Shown: one piece after another, positions 1 through 8,116 of the stretch | How the letters are laid out: each line of letters begins with the position of its first letter | Numbering within the stretch: position 1 is the first letter of the stretch | NCBI GenBank assembly: GCA_934281515.1 | Contig: CAKQXG010000040.1 | Location: 1 to 14,922 of the forward strand | DNA length: 14,922 nucleotides | Source of the DNA: an uncultured Clostridia bacterium | GTDB taxonomy: Bacteria > Bacillota > Clostridia > Christensenellales > CAG-314 | Direction: 5' to 3' | The notes under the pieces: generated by a model | The model's input: only the letters and a program-made list of their open reading frames with translations | Database searches by the model: none | What the model was told of the DNA's origin: nothing | Translations under genes and position numbers: made by a program

Positions 1-1
1 G

Positions 2-1447
2 GCTAGTACGCTTGCCGAGTTGCTTGGCGCGGACAGGTCGAAAATTGTCGAAAAGGTGACTCGTCGCGGCGTGTCGGAAGTGCGGCTTGCGCGTGGAATT
101 GCCGTCAAAACGGCGGAAGAAATACGCGCCCGCAACCTTGACGGCGTATACCTTGCCGAAGAAGGCGTTCGTAGCTACGACTACGGCGATTTGTTGTGTC
201 AGACGTTGGGTTTTGTGTCATATGACGGCGTGGGGCAAACGGGACTGGAAGCCTACTACGACAAGTATCTTGCCGGTATCGACGGCGAAGTGTTGACAGA
301 GACCGACCTTGTTGGCAAAGAATTGACAGACGGCGGCATGCGATACGTTCCTGCAATCGACGGAATGACGTTGCGACTGACAATTGACCTGGAGATACAA
401 GCGGTGGTGGAAAACGTCCTGCAACTTGCGCTTGTAAAGCAGGGTGCGCATTCGGCAAAGTGCGTTGTAATGGACGTCAACACCGGCGAGATACTTGCAA
501 TGGGTGCAAAACCCGGCGTTGACCTTAACAACCTGCCGCGCGACGATGTGCAAACGCTGATGAAGTACAGTAAAAACACCTTGTTGACCGACGTGTACGA
601 GCCGGGGTCGACTTTTAAAATACTGACTGCCGCCGCCAACATCAACGAGTACGAGGCAGGCAATCCGTCGGCGTTTAGTCCCGACCATATATTCAGCAGT
701 AGTGGAGTACGCGTGATTGACGGCAGTAAAATCAGTTGTTGGACGAAACACGCCAACGGCAAGCACAGCAACGAAAACCTGTCCGACGCCCTTAAAAACA
801 GTTGTAACCCCGTGTTTACGGACATTGCGTTGAGTTTGGGCAAGGATAAGTTTTACGAATACCTGGATAAGTTCGGCTACGGTAAGCCGACGGGGATAGA
901 CTTCGGAGGCGAGCAGGCAGGCTTGTTGGTGTCGCAAAGCAGCGTAACAAGAGGCGATCTGGCGCGTATCGGGTTCGGGCAAACCATAGCGGTAACGGCG
1001 TTGCAACTGTGTGCGGCTACGTCGGCGGCTGTAAACGGCGGTTTGTTGTTGCAACCGTATCTGGTAAAGGAGATTGTCGACCCGACAACGGGCAATGTTG
1101 TAAAGCGGTTCGGCACTACGGTAAAGGGGCGTGCGGTAAGCGAACAGACAAGCAAGCAGATATGCGAGATGTTGCGCAGAGTCGTCGCAGAAGGCGGCGG
1201 TAAAAATGCCGATGTGGAAGGTTGCGAAGTCGGCGGCAAAACAGGCACGGCGCAAAAGTTTGAAAACGGAAAATTGGCTGTGGGCAAATATGTGTCGAGT
1301 TTTGTAGGGTGTTTCCCCACAAGTGCGCCGAAATACCTTGTGCTGTTTATCGTGGACGAGCCTACAGGACAGAGTTACGGCTCCATAGTGGCGGCACCGT
1401 ATGCGGGAAGTGTAATACAAGGCATAGCAGACATCGGAACGAAGTGA
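2..1447 (+). CDS. ftsI: Penicillin-binding protein 2 / FtsI (SpoVD-like) transpeptidase, 5' partial
   Basis: Class B penicillin-binding protein that cross-links septal peptidoglycan outside the membrane as partner of FtsW. The frame is open to the window edge (no stop before the TTG at 20), so the true start, membrane anchor and part of the N-terminal dimerisation domain lie upstream; 481 residues are visible. Counting from base 2, the active-site serine motif STFK (inside EPGSTFK) is at residues 203-206, SCN at 267-269 and KTG (in KTGTAQ) at 413-415, all intact and in the family order. The protein ends just after the transpeptidase domain (end VIQGIADIGTK), with no C-terminal PASTA repeats, unlike Bacillus SpoVD and PBP2B. 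First visible gene of the dcw cluster, 184 bases before murE and separated from it by a hairpin. A vegetative FtsI or sporulation SpoVD role cannot be decided from sequence alone. Confidence 0.93.
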   Translation, partial: ASTLAELLGADRSKIVEKVTRRGVSEVRLARGIAVKTAEEIRARNLDGVYLAEEGVRSYDYGDLLCQTLGFVSYDGVGQTGLEAYYDKYLAGIDGEVLTETDLVGKELTDGGMRYVPAIDGMTLRLTIDLEIQAVVENVLQLALVKQGAHSAKCVVMDVNTGEILAMGAKPGVDLNNLPRDDVQTLMKYSKNTLLTDVYEPGSTFKILTAAANINEYEAGNPSAFSPDHIFSSSGVRVIDGSKISCWTKHANGKHSNENLSDALKNSCNPVFTDIALSLGKDKFYEYLDKFGYGKPTGIDFGGEQAGLLVSQSSVTRGDLARIGFGQTIAVTALQLCAATSAAVNGGLLLQPYLVKEIVDPTTGNVVKRFGTTVKGRAVSEQTSKQICEMLRRVVAEGGGKNADVEGCEVGGKTGTAQKFENGKLAVGKYVSSFVGCFPTSAPKYLVLFIVDEPTGQSYGSIVAAPYAGSVIQGIADIGTK

Positions 1448-1529
1448 AATTTGCCTTACCTGACAGGACGATAACTTCGCATATGTTTAAATTGACTATT
1501 GCGCCCACGTCAGGTTGGAAAGATAGGGG

Positions 1530-1581
1530 TTCGGGGAAAGAAAACTTTTTACAGAGTTTTCCTTCCCCGAAATATTTTTTT
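1530..1581 (+). terminator. Hairpin plus T-run between ftsI and murE
   Basis: Two 17-base arms (1530-1546 and 1555-1571, core GGGGAA.GAAAACT / AGTTTTCCTTCCCC) pair with one mismatch around an 8-base loop, followed by seven T at 1575-1581. This is a classical intrinsic terminator shape for transcription coming from ftsI. The same arm sequence recurs at 13256-13300 and 13312-13335, so the element may also be a dispersed repeat. Whether it stops all transcription is unclear, because no convincing promoter for murE is visible after it. Confidence 0.65.
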
Positions 1582-1631
1582 GTAATAAAAAAGCACTTGC
1601 CTCAAGTACAATACTACGTAAGGGGCGCGAG

Positions 1632-3062
1632 ATGTATTTGCAACAAGTGCTTAACGGTGTGGCGTGCACGAGGGTAGGCAACGGCAACTACGACATTACG
1701 GGGTTGTCGTGCGACACGTCAACTGTCACGCAGGGCTGTTTGTTCTTCTGCCTGCGCGGCAAGCGCACCGACGGTCACGACTTTGCGCGTAAGGCGGTTG
1801 GTGACGGCGCGGTTGCATTGGTCGTCGAACGTCCGCTGGACATAGAGGCAGCGCAGTTTGTCGTAGAGGACACTCGCGCGGCAATGGCGTTGTGCGCAAA
1901 AAACTTCTACGAACGCGCCGCCGACAAAATGAAGATTGTACTTGTGTCGGGGACCAACGGCAAAACATCGACGACCTATTTGCTGGACGCTATTTTTACT
2001 CGCGCGGGATATCGCACAGGGGTTATCGGCACCAACGGCGTGTTCTTCGGCGGTAAGCGGCACGACAGCACCCTTACTACGCCCGACCCGATTGCTCTGC
2101 ACAAATGGTTGTGGCAAATGTATGTCAACAAAGTGCAGATAGTATTTGCCGAAGCGTCGGCGCATGCTATTGCTTTAAGAAAGTTGCACGGCGTGCATGC
2201 CGAGACGTCGGTGTTTACCAACTTCGGGCGCGACCACCTGGACTACTTCGAGACTATGGACAACTACAAGGCGGTTAAAAAGAGTCTGTTTTGTCCACAA
2301 TACACAACAAATGCAGTGGTAAACATCGATGACCCTGTCGGGCGCGAGATCACTTCGCAAATGGGGTGCATAACCTACTCCGTGGACGGTGACGGCGATG
2401 TGACGGCGCGTGACGTGGCTGTCGACCGTGACGGTACTACCTTTCGCGCCGAGTGTTTCGGACGACAAGCGGTGGTGCGCACTAATCTGTCGGGACGGTT
2501 TAACGTGTACAATGCGCTTGCCGCGCTGACCGTTGCCGAGATTCACGGCGTGGATTTGGCTACGTCGGTTGCCGCACTGGAAGAAGTACGCACTATCGAC
2601 GGGCGCAATCAGACCTTTTACGGAACAGGCGGTATGCGCGTCGTTGTGGACTTTGCCCATACGCCCGACGGCATAGACAACATACTGTCCTATCTGCGGC
2701 AGACGACGCAAGGTAAGTTGATTGTCGTGTTCGGTTGCGGCGGTAACAGAGACCGTTTCAAACGACCCCTTATGGCGGCGGCGGTGAGCATGTATGCCGA
2801 CTTTGCCGTATTGACAAGCGACAATCCTCGTTACGAAGAACCGTCGCAGATAGCGCACGACGCGGCAAGCGGACTGACCTGCCCGTACAAAGTTATGTTA
2901 AACAGGCAGTCTGCAACAGAATATGCCTTTGGCATGGCGACCGACAACGACACCGTTGCTGTGCTGGGTAAAGGCGCGGAAACGTATCAGGAGATAAAGG
3001 GTAAACGTATCTATTACAGCGATGTGGACGTGGTAACGAGATTGTTGCGACCTCGTGAGTAG
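1632..3062 (+). CDS. murE: UDP-MurNAc-tripeptide synthetase, meso-DAP type (MurE)
   Basis: Cytoplasmic Mur ligase that adds the third stem amino acid to UDP-MurNAc-L-Ala-D-Glu using ATP. The 476 residues carry the N-terminal substrate domain (around SCDTSTVTQGCLFFCLRG), the central ATPase P-loop GTNGKTS at residues 107-113, and in the C-terminal domain the DNPR motif at 397-400. DNPR is the known signature of enzymes that add meso-diaminopimelate rather than lysine, so an A1-gamma type wall is inferred. The ATG at 1632 was chosen because AAGGGG at 1620-1625 sits six bases upstream and the N-terminal motif spacing fits. Followed 32 bases later by mraY. The ligase identity is secure; DAP specificity rests on the motif. 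Confidence 0.95.
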   Translation: MYLQQVLNGVACTRVGNGNYDITGLSCDTSTVTQGCLFFCLRGKRTDGHDFARKAVGDGAVALVVERPLDIEAAQFVVEDTRAAMALCAKNFYERAADKMKIVLVSGTNGKTSTTYLLDAIFTRAGYRTGVIGTNGVFFGGKRHDSTLTTPDPIALHKWLWQMYVNKVQIVFAEASAHAIALRKLHGVHAETSVFTNFGRDHLDYFETMDNYKAVKKSLFCPQYTTNAVVNIDDPVGREITSQMGCITYSVDGDGDVTARDVAVDRDGTTFRAECFGRQAVVRTNLSGRFNVYNALAALTVAEIHGVDLATSVAALEEVRTIDGRNQTFYGTGGMRVVVDFAHTPDGIDNILSYLRQTTQGKLIVVFGCGGNRDRFKRPLMAAAVSMYADFAVLTSDNPRYEEPSQIAHDAASGLTCPYKVMLNRQSATEYAFGMATDNDTVAVLGKGAETYQEIKGKRIYYSDVDVVTRLLRPRE

Positions 3063-3094
3063 ACGGCTTCGATCAACGTAAAAATAGGAGACTG

Positions 3095-4090
3095 ATGAAA
3101 AACATACTTGCAACTTTCTGCTCCTTCGGGGTATGCCTTGTATTGTTGTTTGTGCTATTGCCCGTATTACGCAAGCTAAAGGCAGGGCAACAAATATTGT
3201 GTTACGTCAAGGAACACAGTGCAAAACAGGGTACGCCCACAATGGGCGGTATAGCCTTTGTCGTGGCAATCGGCGTATGTGCGCTTATATTTTGCGGCGT
3301 GTCCGACCGTACGACGATTGTTGCCGTGGCGGTGTTTGTCGCATATGCCGTAATCGGTTTTCTCGACGATTTTGTCAAGATTCGCTACAAACAAAATCAG
3401 GGGTTGAAGGCATACCAGAAAATCCTGTTTCAACTAGTGGTGGCGGTGTTGGTTGCATTGTATGTTTGTGGCAATCATGCCGTCGGCGGCAATTTGCTTT
3501 TGCCCTTTTCGGGCAGAACAATCAATATCGGAAAATGGATAATTCCGTTTGTCGTGTTCATTTTTGTCGCATGCACAAACGGGGTCAATCTGACTGACGG
3601 TATCGACGGACTTGCCACAAGTACTACGATGTGTTTTCTCGGCGGTATGATTGTCCTTGTAGGGCGAGAAGCGGCGTTGTGCGAGCAACTCGGCGACACA
3701 TATGCCGCCGAAATGTGCGGTAACCTTGTCACGGTGTGTTGGGTCGGGTGCGGTGCTCTTGCGGCGTTTCTGTTGTTCAACGTCAACGATGCCAAGGTGT
3801 TTATGGGCGATACGGGCAGTCTTGCATTGGGCGCGTTGGTTGCTTGCGTGGCAATCTTTGCACGTATGAGTTTGTTTATCCCCGTGGTCGGTTTGATGTA
3901 CGTAGTCAGTTGCGTTTCGGTTATTGTACAGGTGGTGTACTTCCGTCTGACTCACGGCAAAAGGGCGTTTTTGATGGCACCGTATCACCATCACTTACAG
4001 CACAAGGGTTGGTCTGAAAGCCGTATCTGCGTCTTGTACAGCCTGGTTACCATTGCAACTACTCTCGTTTTAGTATGTTTCGGAGAATAA
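3095..4090 (+). CDS. mraY: Phospho-MurNAc-pentapeptide transferase (MraY)
   Basis: Integral membrane enzyme that transfers phospho-MurNAc-pentapeptide from UDP to undecaprenyl phosphate, giving lipid I. The 331 residues are almost wholly hydrophobic segments separated by the family's conserved cytosolic motifs: KQGTPTMGG near the N-terminus, the catalytic Asp pair D91-D92 in LDDFVKI, NGVNLTDGIDGLA, the metal-binding D239 in KVFMGDTGS, and the late HHHLQHKGWSES loop. Length is normal for Gram-positive MraY. The start ATG follows TAGGAG at 3085-3090 with four bases between. It lies directly after murE, where murF is often found, and ends one base before murD. Confidence 0.96.
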   Translation: MKNILATFCSFGVCLVLLFVLLPVLRKLKAGQQILCYVKEHSAKQGTPTMGGIAFVVAIGVCALIFCGVSDRTTIVAVAVFVAYAVIGFLDDFVKIRYKQNQGLKAYQKILFQLVVAVLVALYVCGNHAVGGNLLLPFSGRTINIGKWIIPFVVFIFVACTNGVNLTDGIDGLATSTTMCFLGGMIVLVGREAALCEQLGDTYAAEMCGNLVTVCWVGCGALAAFLLFNVNDAKVFMGDTGSLALGALVACVAIFARMSLFIPVVGLMYVVSCVSVIVQVVYFRLTHGKRAFLMAPYHHHLQHKGWSESRICVLYSLVTIATTLVLVCFGE

Positions 4091-4091
4091 T

Positions 4092-5369
4092 ATGACAGAC
4101 ATAGTAGTCTACGGAAGGGGAAAAACAGGTCGTTCATTGATGAAACTGGCTGAAACAAGGGGTTGGACGGCAGAAATGTACGACGATGAACACGGATTCG
4201 ATTTTTCGTCCGATTTTTACGGTAAAACGGTGATTGTCAGTCCCGGTGTGCCGCCGACAGCCAAAGGGTTGGCACTGGCAAAACGCAGCGGAGCACGGAT
4301 TACAAGCGAATTGTCAATGTGTTTTCCGTTGTGTAAGGGCAAGGTGATTTCTGTCACTGGTACCAACGGCAAGACAACGGTTTGCCGAATGATAGATCAT
4401 ATTTTGCGCCGTTGCGGCAAACAAACTTACCTGTTGGGTAATGGCGGAGTGCCTTTTGCCGAGCGAGTAAACGACGTTGCCGACGGCGAAATCGTTGTGC
4501 TCGAAAGCAGTAGTTTTCAGTTGTTGGGTGCAACGGACTTCCGCCCCGCGATTTCCGTATTTACCAACATCGCTCCCGACCACATAGATTACCACGGCAG
4601 TTACGCCGCTTACATACGCGCGAAGTGCAACAATTTTTTGCATCAGACGGCAGGGCAATATGCCGTTTTTAATGCCGACGACAAAACGTTGTTCACTATT
4701 TCAAAACATGCAAAGTGCAATGTTTTGTACTACTCGGTGACGGAGAAAAACGCCGATTGTTACATTGACGGCGACGATATCGTGTTGCGGTTTTGTGGCA
4801 AAACTTATCGTCGCAAGGCAAACTTTCCTTCGCCGTTTGCTCACAACAAAAGCAATGTGCTTGCCGCCGTTTGTGCCTCCGTTGTGGTGGGTGCAGACTT
4901 CGACAAAGTTGTCGAAGCAATTGCAGACTACGTCTTTTTACCGCATAGGTTACAACTGTTTGCAACTGTCGGCAACGTTCGGTTTGTCGACGACAGCAAG
5001 GGTACCAACATACACGCCACTCTTGCCGCAACGTCATGTTTCGATATGCCCGTTGCGCTGATTGTCGGGGGATCGGACAAGGGCGAAAAATTCGATCGGT
5101 TGTTTGCCGGGTTGTCGGATCGGGTAGTCTATATTGCCGCCGTGGGGCAGACGGCTCCCAAAATCGTTGCCGTCGGCGCACATTTCGGTAGGGCGGTGGA
5201 CAGGTTCGATGACTACCGCTCGGCAGTACGTGCCTGTCATGACGCCGTTGTCGCTACGGGCGGAGTAGTGTTGCTAAGCAACGCTTGTGCAAGTTTCGAT
5301 ATGTTTGACGGATATGCGGCTCGGGGCGACTACTTTCAGCGGATTGTCGGGGAGTTGTACCATGCCTAG
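4092..5369 (+). CDS. murD: UDP-MurNAc-L-Ala:D-Glu ligase (MurD)
   Basis: Cytoplasmic Mur ligase that adds D-glutamate to UDP-MurNAc-L-Ala. In 425 residues it shows the short N-terminal Rossmann-like UDP domain (VYGRGKTGRS), the ATP P-loop GTNGKTT at 90-96, the central domain motif around VFTNIAPDHIDYHGSY, and the C-terminal DSKGTN motif at 301-306 (usually DSKATN in MurD). Its ATG is one base after the mraY stop, with CGGAG at 4080-4084 lying inside the end of mraY, so the two are probably translationally coupled. The last 8 bases overlap the ftsW start. Confidence 0.95.
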   Translation: MTDIVVYGRGKTGRSLMKLAETRGWTAEMYDDEHGFDFSSDFYGKTVIVSPGVPPTAKGLALAKRSGARITSELSMCFPLCKGKVISVTGTNGKTTVCRMIDHILRRCGKQTYLLGNGGVPFAERVNDVADGEIVVLESSSFQLLGATDFRPAISVFTNIAPDHIDYHGSYAAYIRAKCNNFLHQTAGQYAVFNADDKTLFTISKHAKCNVLYYSVTEKNADCYIDGDDIVLRFCGKTYRRKANFPSPFAHNKSNVLAAVCASVVVGADFDKVVEAIADYVFLPHRLQLFATVGNVRFVDDSKGTNIHATLAATSCFDMPVALIVGGSDKGEKFDRLFAGLSDRVVYIAAVGQTAPKIVAVGAHFGRAVDRFDDYRSAVRACHDAVVATGGVVLLSNACASFDMFDGYAARGDYFQRIVGELYHA

Positions 5370-6489
5370 GGGCGGCAAGAGGCGTTGGTTCGGCGGCGAC
5401 GTCGTGTTGGCTGTCGTCGTGTGTGTGCTTGTGTGCGTGGGACTGATTTTCGTATACGGAGCAAGTCGCTACACGGCGGAGACTACCTACGGCAACAAAT
5501 ACTACTACCTTGTCAAACAGGCAATAGGTGCGGCGGTGGGCGTTGTTGCAATGATTGCCTGTGCCAACGTGCCGTTGGAGTTTGTCAAAAAATTGTGGAT
5601 AATCGGCATAGTGCTGTCATTTGCGTTGCTTGCATTGGTGTTTGTACCCGGTGTTGGCATCGAAAACTACGGTGCAAAACGTTGGATCGGCTTCGGCTCG
5701 TTTTCTTTGCAACCGTCGGAAATCGCCAAGTTTGCCTATGTGCTGTTTGCGGCGGTGTATATGTCGCGTCACGATATGAGTAAGTTTGTCTCGTGCATTG
5801 TGCCGCTTGCGGTGGGCGCAGGCTTGTGCCTTGCGATAATACTGGAACCGAACATGAGTATCACCGTCGTGATGGCGTTGCTGATGTTGTCGATGTTGTT
5901 TGTCGGCGGCGTAAAGGCGCGATATTTTTTGCTGTTGACAGTGCCTGTAATCGTTGCCGCGCCGCTACTTATACTTGCCGAACCGTACCGTGTTCAACGT
6001 TTGTTGGCGTTTCTCGATCCGTGGGCTTCACCGAAGGGCGAGGGGTACCAACTGATACAATCGCTGTATGCTTTGGGTAGTGGCGGTTGGTTTGGCGTAG
6101 GACTGTTTTGCAGCAGGCAGAAATACCGCTTTTTGCCATTTGCCGAAAGCGACTTTGTGTTTGCCGTTATCGGCGAGGAAACGGGACTTGTCGGCTGTCT
6201 GTGTCTGTTTGCGTTGTACGCCACTGTGATACTTCGCGGCATACGCATCGCACTGAACAGTCGCGACAAGTTTTGTTTCTATCTGTCGGCAGGCATAACG
6301 GCGGTCGTCGCTATTCAGACTTTGGTAAACTTTGCGGTAGTAACGGGCAGTATACCGCCAACGGGTTTGCCGTTACCTTTTGTCAGTTACGGCGGCACGT
6401 CGCTGGTTGTATTTTTGTCGGCGGTGGGACTGCTGATAAACTGTTCCAAAAAATCTTTTTCTAGGGGCTTTGGCGAATGGATTACATAG
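5362..6489 (+). CDS. ftsW: Septal SEDS peptidoglycan polymerase FtsW
   Basis: Polytopic membrane glycosyltransferase of the SEDS family that polymerises lipid II at the septum together with a class B PBP. I start it at ATG 5362 rather than the upstream in-frame ATG at 5287, because GGGGAG at 5349-5354 lies seven bases before it and the resulting 375-residue protein begins, as in the family, with a short basic tail (MPRGGKRRW) followed by the first membrane segment at about residues 13-33. Family motifs include GAKRWIGFG..SLQPSE, the LEPNMS loop, and the extracellular FAESDFVFAVIGEETG segment whose D264 aligns with the catalytic Asp of FtsW/RodA. The C-terminal LPLPFVSYGGTS motif is intact. 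It overlaps murD by 8 bases and murA by 13. SpoVE is the main alternative name. Confidence 0.92.
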   Translation: MPRGGKRRWFGGDVVLAVVVCVLVCVGLIFVYGASRYTAETTYGNKYYYLVKQAIGAAVGVVAMIACANVPLEFVKKLWIIGIVLSFALLALVFVPGVGIENYGAKRWIGFGSFSLQPSEIAKFAYVLFAAVYMSRHDMSKFVSCIVPLAVGAGLCLAIILEPNMSITVVMALLMLSMLFVGGVKARYFLLLTVPVIVAAPLLILAEPYRVQRLLAFLDPWASPKGEGYQLIQSLYALGSGGWFGVGLFCSRQKYRFLPFAESDFVFAVIGEETGLVGCLCLFALYATVILRGIRIALNSRDKFCFYLSAGITAVVAIQTLVNFAVVTGSIPPTGLPLPFVSYGGTSLVVFLSAVGLLINCSKKSFSRGFGEWIT

Positions 6490-7718
6490 TAAACGGCGGC
6501 AACAAACTGTCGGGTAGCTTGCATGTGTACGGCGCAAAAAACTGTGTGCTTGCCTGCCTTGCCGCAACACTGCTCACAGACGAACAAGTCGTGCTGACCA
6601 ATTGCCCCGACATTGTCGACGTAACAAATATGGCAGGTTGCCTTACTGCGCTAGGTAAACGGGTGTGTCGCTACGGCGATGTGATTGTGGTGGACGGCAC
6701 GCCTTCTACAAGCGCCGTTCCGCGAGAAAAAGCGGTTTTGTTGCGCGGCTCGGCGTTGTTGCTCGGCCCGCTCGTGGCACGTTCGGGCAACTGCGTACTG
6801 CCATTGCCCGGCGGGTGTGCAATCGGTGCGCGACCTATGGACATCCACGTCGACGGGTTGCGTGCGTTGGGCGCCGATGTGGAAAACTTTGCGGACAAAA
6901 TCGAATGTCGTTCGGGTGTTTCGGGCGGCAAGTATGCTTTGCGTTTTGCAAGCGTAGGCGCTACGGAGAATCTGATCTGCGCAGCAGTATGTGCCAAGGG
7001 GCGTACGGAACTGGACAATTGTGCGCGTGAACCGGAGATTGCCGCCATGTGTCGTATGCTGAACGCTATGGGTGCGCGTATCGACGGAATAGGACGTAGC
7101 CGCGTTTGTATCGAAGGCGTGGACAAACTGCACGGCACAACCTTTGCCGTCATTCCCGACCGCATTGTCGCGGCAACCTACATTGCTTGCGGATTGTCGG
7201 CAGGTGGCGAGTTGAGCGTGGTCGGGTGTCCGTCGCGGTATCTGTCGGCGTTTGTCGACGCCTTTGGCGGCGGCGGTGCGATACGTGCCTACAAGGACAT
7301 GCAACATGTGTCCGCTTCGGGGCGAGTGCGACTGCCGCAACGAATTGTCACTGCGCCGTACCCCGGGTTTCACACCGATATGCAGTCGCTTGCGTTGAGC
7401 CTTGCCGCAACGGGGCGAGGCAAATGTACGATATGCGAAAATTTGTTTGAAAACCGCCTTGCTCACAACGCCGAACAACTAAACAAAATGGGCGGAAACG
7501 TGCAAGTTGACGGGCGGTGCGCATGCGTTACGGGCGGCAAACTGCATGGGGCAAACGTAACGTCGCACGACCTGCGTGGCGGAGCGGCGCTCATCTGCGC
7601 GGCACTTGCGGCGGAAGGCACAACGGTGGTGTCCGACCAAGGCTATATTTTGCGCGGCTACTGCAATTTGTCTGAAGAGTTGGCAAGCGTAGGCGGATCT
7701 GTCGTCGAGCAAAACTAG
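6477..7718 (+). CDS. murA: UDP-N-acetylglucosamine 1-carboxyvinyltransferase (MurA)
   Basis: Cytosolic enzyme that transfers enolpyruvate from PEP to UDP-GlcNAc, the committed step of peptidoglycan precursor synthesis. The 413 residues have the normal family length and both halves of the inside-out alpha/beta barrel. Visible key residues are K21-N22 in YGAKN, the catalytic loop cysteine C114 in PGGCAIGARPMD (the fosfomycin target in the family; an Asp here would have meant resistance), D301 in YPGFHTDMQ, and the C-terminal RGGAALICAAL and GYILRGY segments. The ATG lies inside the last codons of ftsW, with AGGGG at 6463-6467 nine bases upstream. It is the last gene of the tight wall-synthesis operon; a 398-base gap follows. 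Confidence 0.95.
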   Translation: MDYIVNGGNKLSGSLHVYGAKNCVLACLAATLLTDEQVVLTNCPDIVDVTNMAGCLTALGKRVCRYGDVIVVDGTPSTSAVPREKAVLLRGSALLLGPLVARSGNCVLPLPGGCAIGARPMDIHVDGLRALGADVENFADKIECRSGVSGGKYALRFASVGATENLICAAVCAKGRTELDNCAREPEIAAMCRMLNAMGARIDGIGRSRVCIEGVDKLHGTTFAVIPDRIVAATYIACGLSAGGELSVVGCPSRYLSAFVDAFGGGGAIRAYKDMQHVSASGRVRLPQRIVTAPYPGFHTDMQSLALSLAATGRGKCTICENLFENRLAHNAEQLNKMGGNVQVDGRCACVTGGKLHGANVTSHDLRGGAALICAALAAEGTTVVSDQGYILRGYCNLSEELASVGGSVVEQN

Positions 7719-7934
7719 ACGGTGACTTTTGCTCGTTTGCCAAGGGCATCGACAGAAAAATGTAGTCGCTTGTCTCGGAAAAGCAAATACGGTCGCTTTG
7801 TATAGCTGCGATTCTTTTCCCTTGCCTTTGTTACTCCGTTGCGTAGCACAAAACTACTCAGGATTTCCGGAAAAATATTGTCGCAAAATCTATTTTTTTA
7901 ACAGGCGATTGTCCGACAAAAATACTACCTTGAT

Positions 7935-7981
7935 TTTTCGGAAAGGACTGTGGAAAAATGCATTTCCTAAAAGATTTTTTT
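7935..7981 (+). terminator. Possible intrinsic terminator after murA
   Basis: Arms TTTTCGGAAA (7935-7944) and TTTCCTAAAA (7963-7972) pair at nine of ten positions around an 18-base loop, and seven T follow at 7975-7981. The stem is AT-rich and the loop long, so this is a weak candidate for the end of the murE-murA transcript, which otherwise has no clear terminator before 8026. Confidence 0.35.
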
Positions 7982-8025
7982 CTGCAAATACCAATTTCTA
8001 AAAATTCAATAATTTCTCGGCTATG

Positions 8026-8050
8026 CTCGTCAATGTAATTGACGAGTTTT
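8026..8050 (+). terminator. Perfect 9-bp hairpin upstream of ftsQ (terminator or operator)
   Basis: CTCGTCAAT (8026-8034) and ATTGACGAG (8038-8046) are exact inverted copies with a 3-base spacer, followed by TTTTGTTTT. It can be read as a short intrinsic terminator closing the murA unit. Its right arm also contains the TTGACG -35 box of the ftsQ promoter, so it could equally be an operator for that promoter. Confidence 0.45.
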
Positions 8051-8067
8051 GTTTTGTGTTGTATAAT
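8039..8067 (+). promoter_or_regulatory. Sigma-A type promoter for ftsQ-ftsA-ftsZ-asnS
   Basis: TTGACG at 8039-8044 and TATAAT at 8062-8067 are separated by exactly 17 bases, near consensus for the housekeeping sigma factor. It lies about 50 bases before the ftsQ GTG and would drive the division genes independently of the wall-synthesis operon. The -35 box lies inside an inverted repeat. Confidence 0.75.
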
Positions 8068-8116
8068 AATTTAGTATTTAGTAAATTACTACAAAAATCC
8101 CCTTTCGAGGTACAAC

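Larger units (their letters stand above)
7719..8116. other. 398-base intergenic region between murA and ftsQ
   Basis: AT-rich spacer separating the murA and ftsQ transcription units. It holds a possible terminator hairpin at 7935-7981, a perfect 9-bp inverted repeat at 8026-8046 and a strong promoter at 8039-8067. A 90-codon open frame from a TTG at 7729 runs through the first part but has no ribosome binding site and no recognisable protein family, so I leave it uncalled. No recognised RNA family is apparent. Confidence 0.7.

Noticed and set aside
218..1420. 400-codon open frame on the - strand inside ftsI
   Set aside because: Antisense to a clearly conserved penicillin-binding protein; no family pattern, and long antisense frames arise from this genome's codon choice.
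1458..1515. Inverted repeat ACCTGAC / GTCAGGT after ftsI
   Set aside because: Only seven bases with a 44-base loop; likely by chance.
1597..1612. TTGCCT and TACAAT before murE as a promoter
   Set aside because: Only four bases separate the boxes, and no acceptable -35 exists 16-18 bases before TACAAT.
7729..8001. 90-codon + strand open frame in the murA-ftsQ gap
   Set aside because: TTG start with no ribosome binding site, composition unlike neighbouring proteins, and it runs through a probable terminator.
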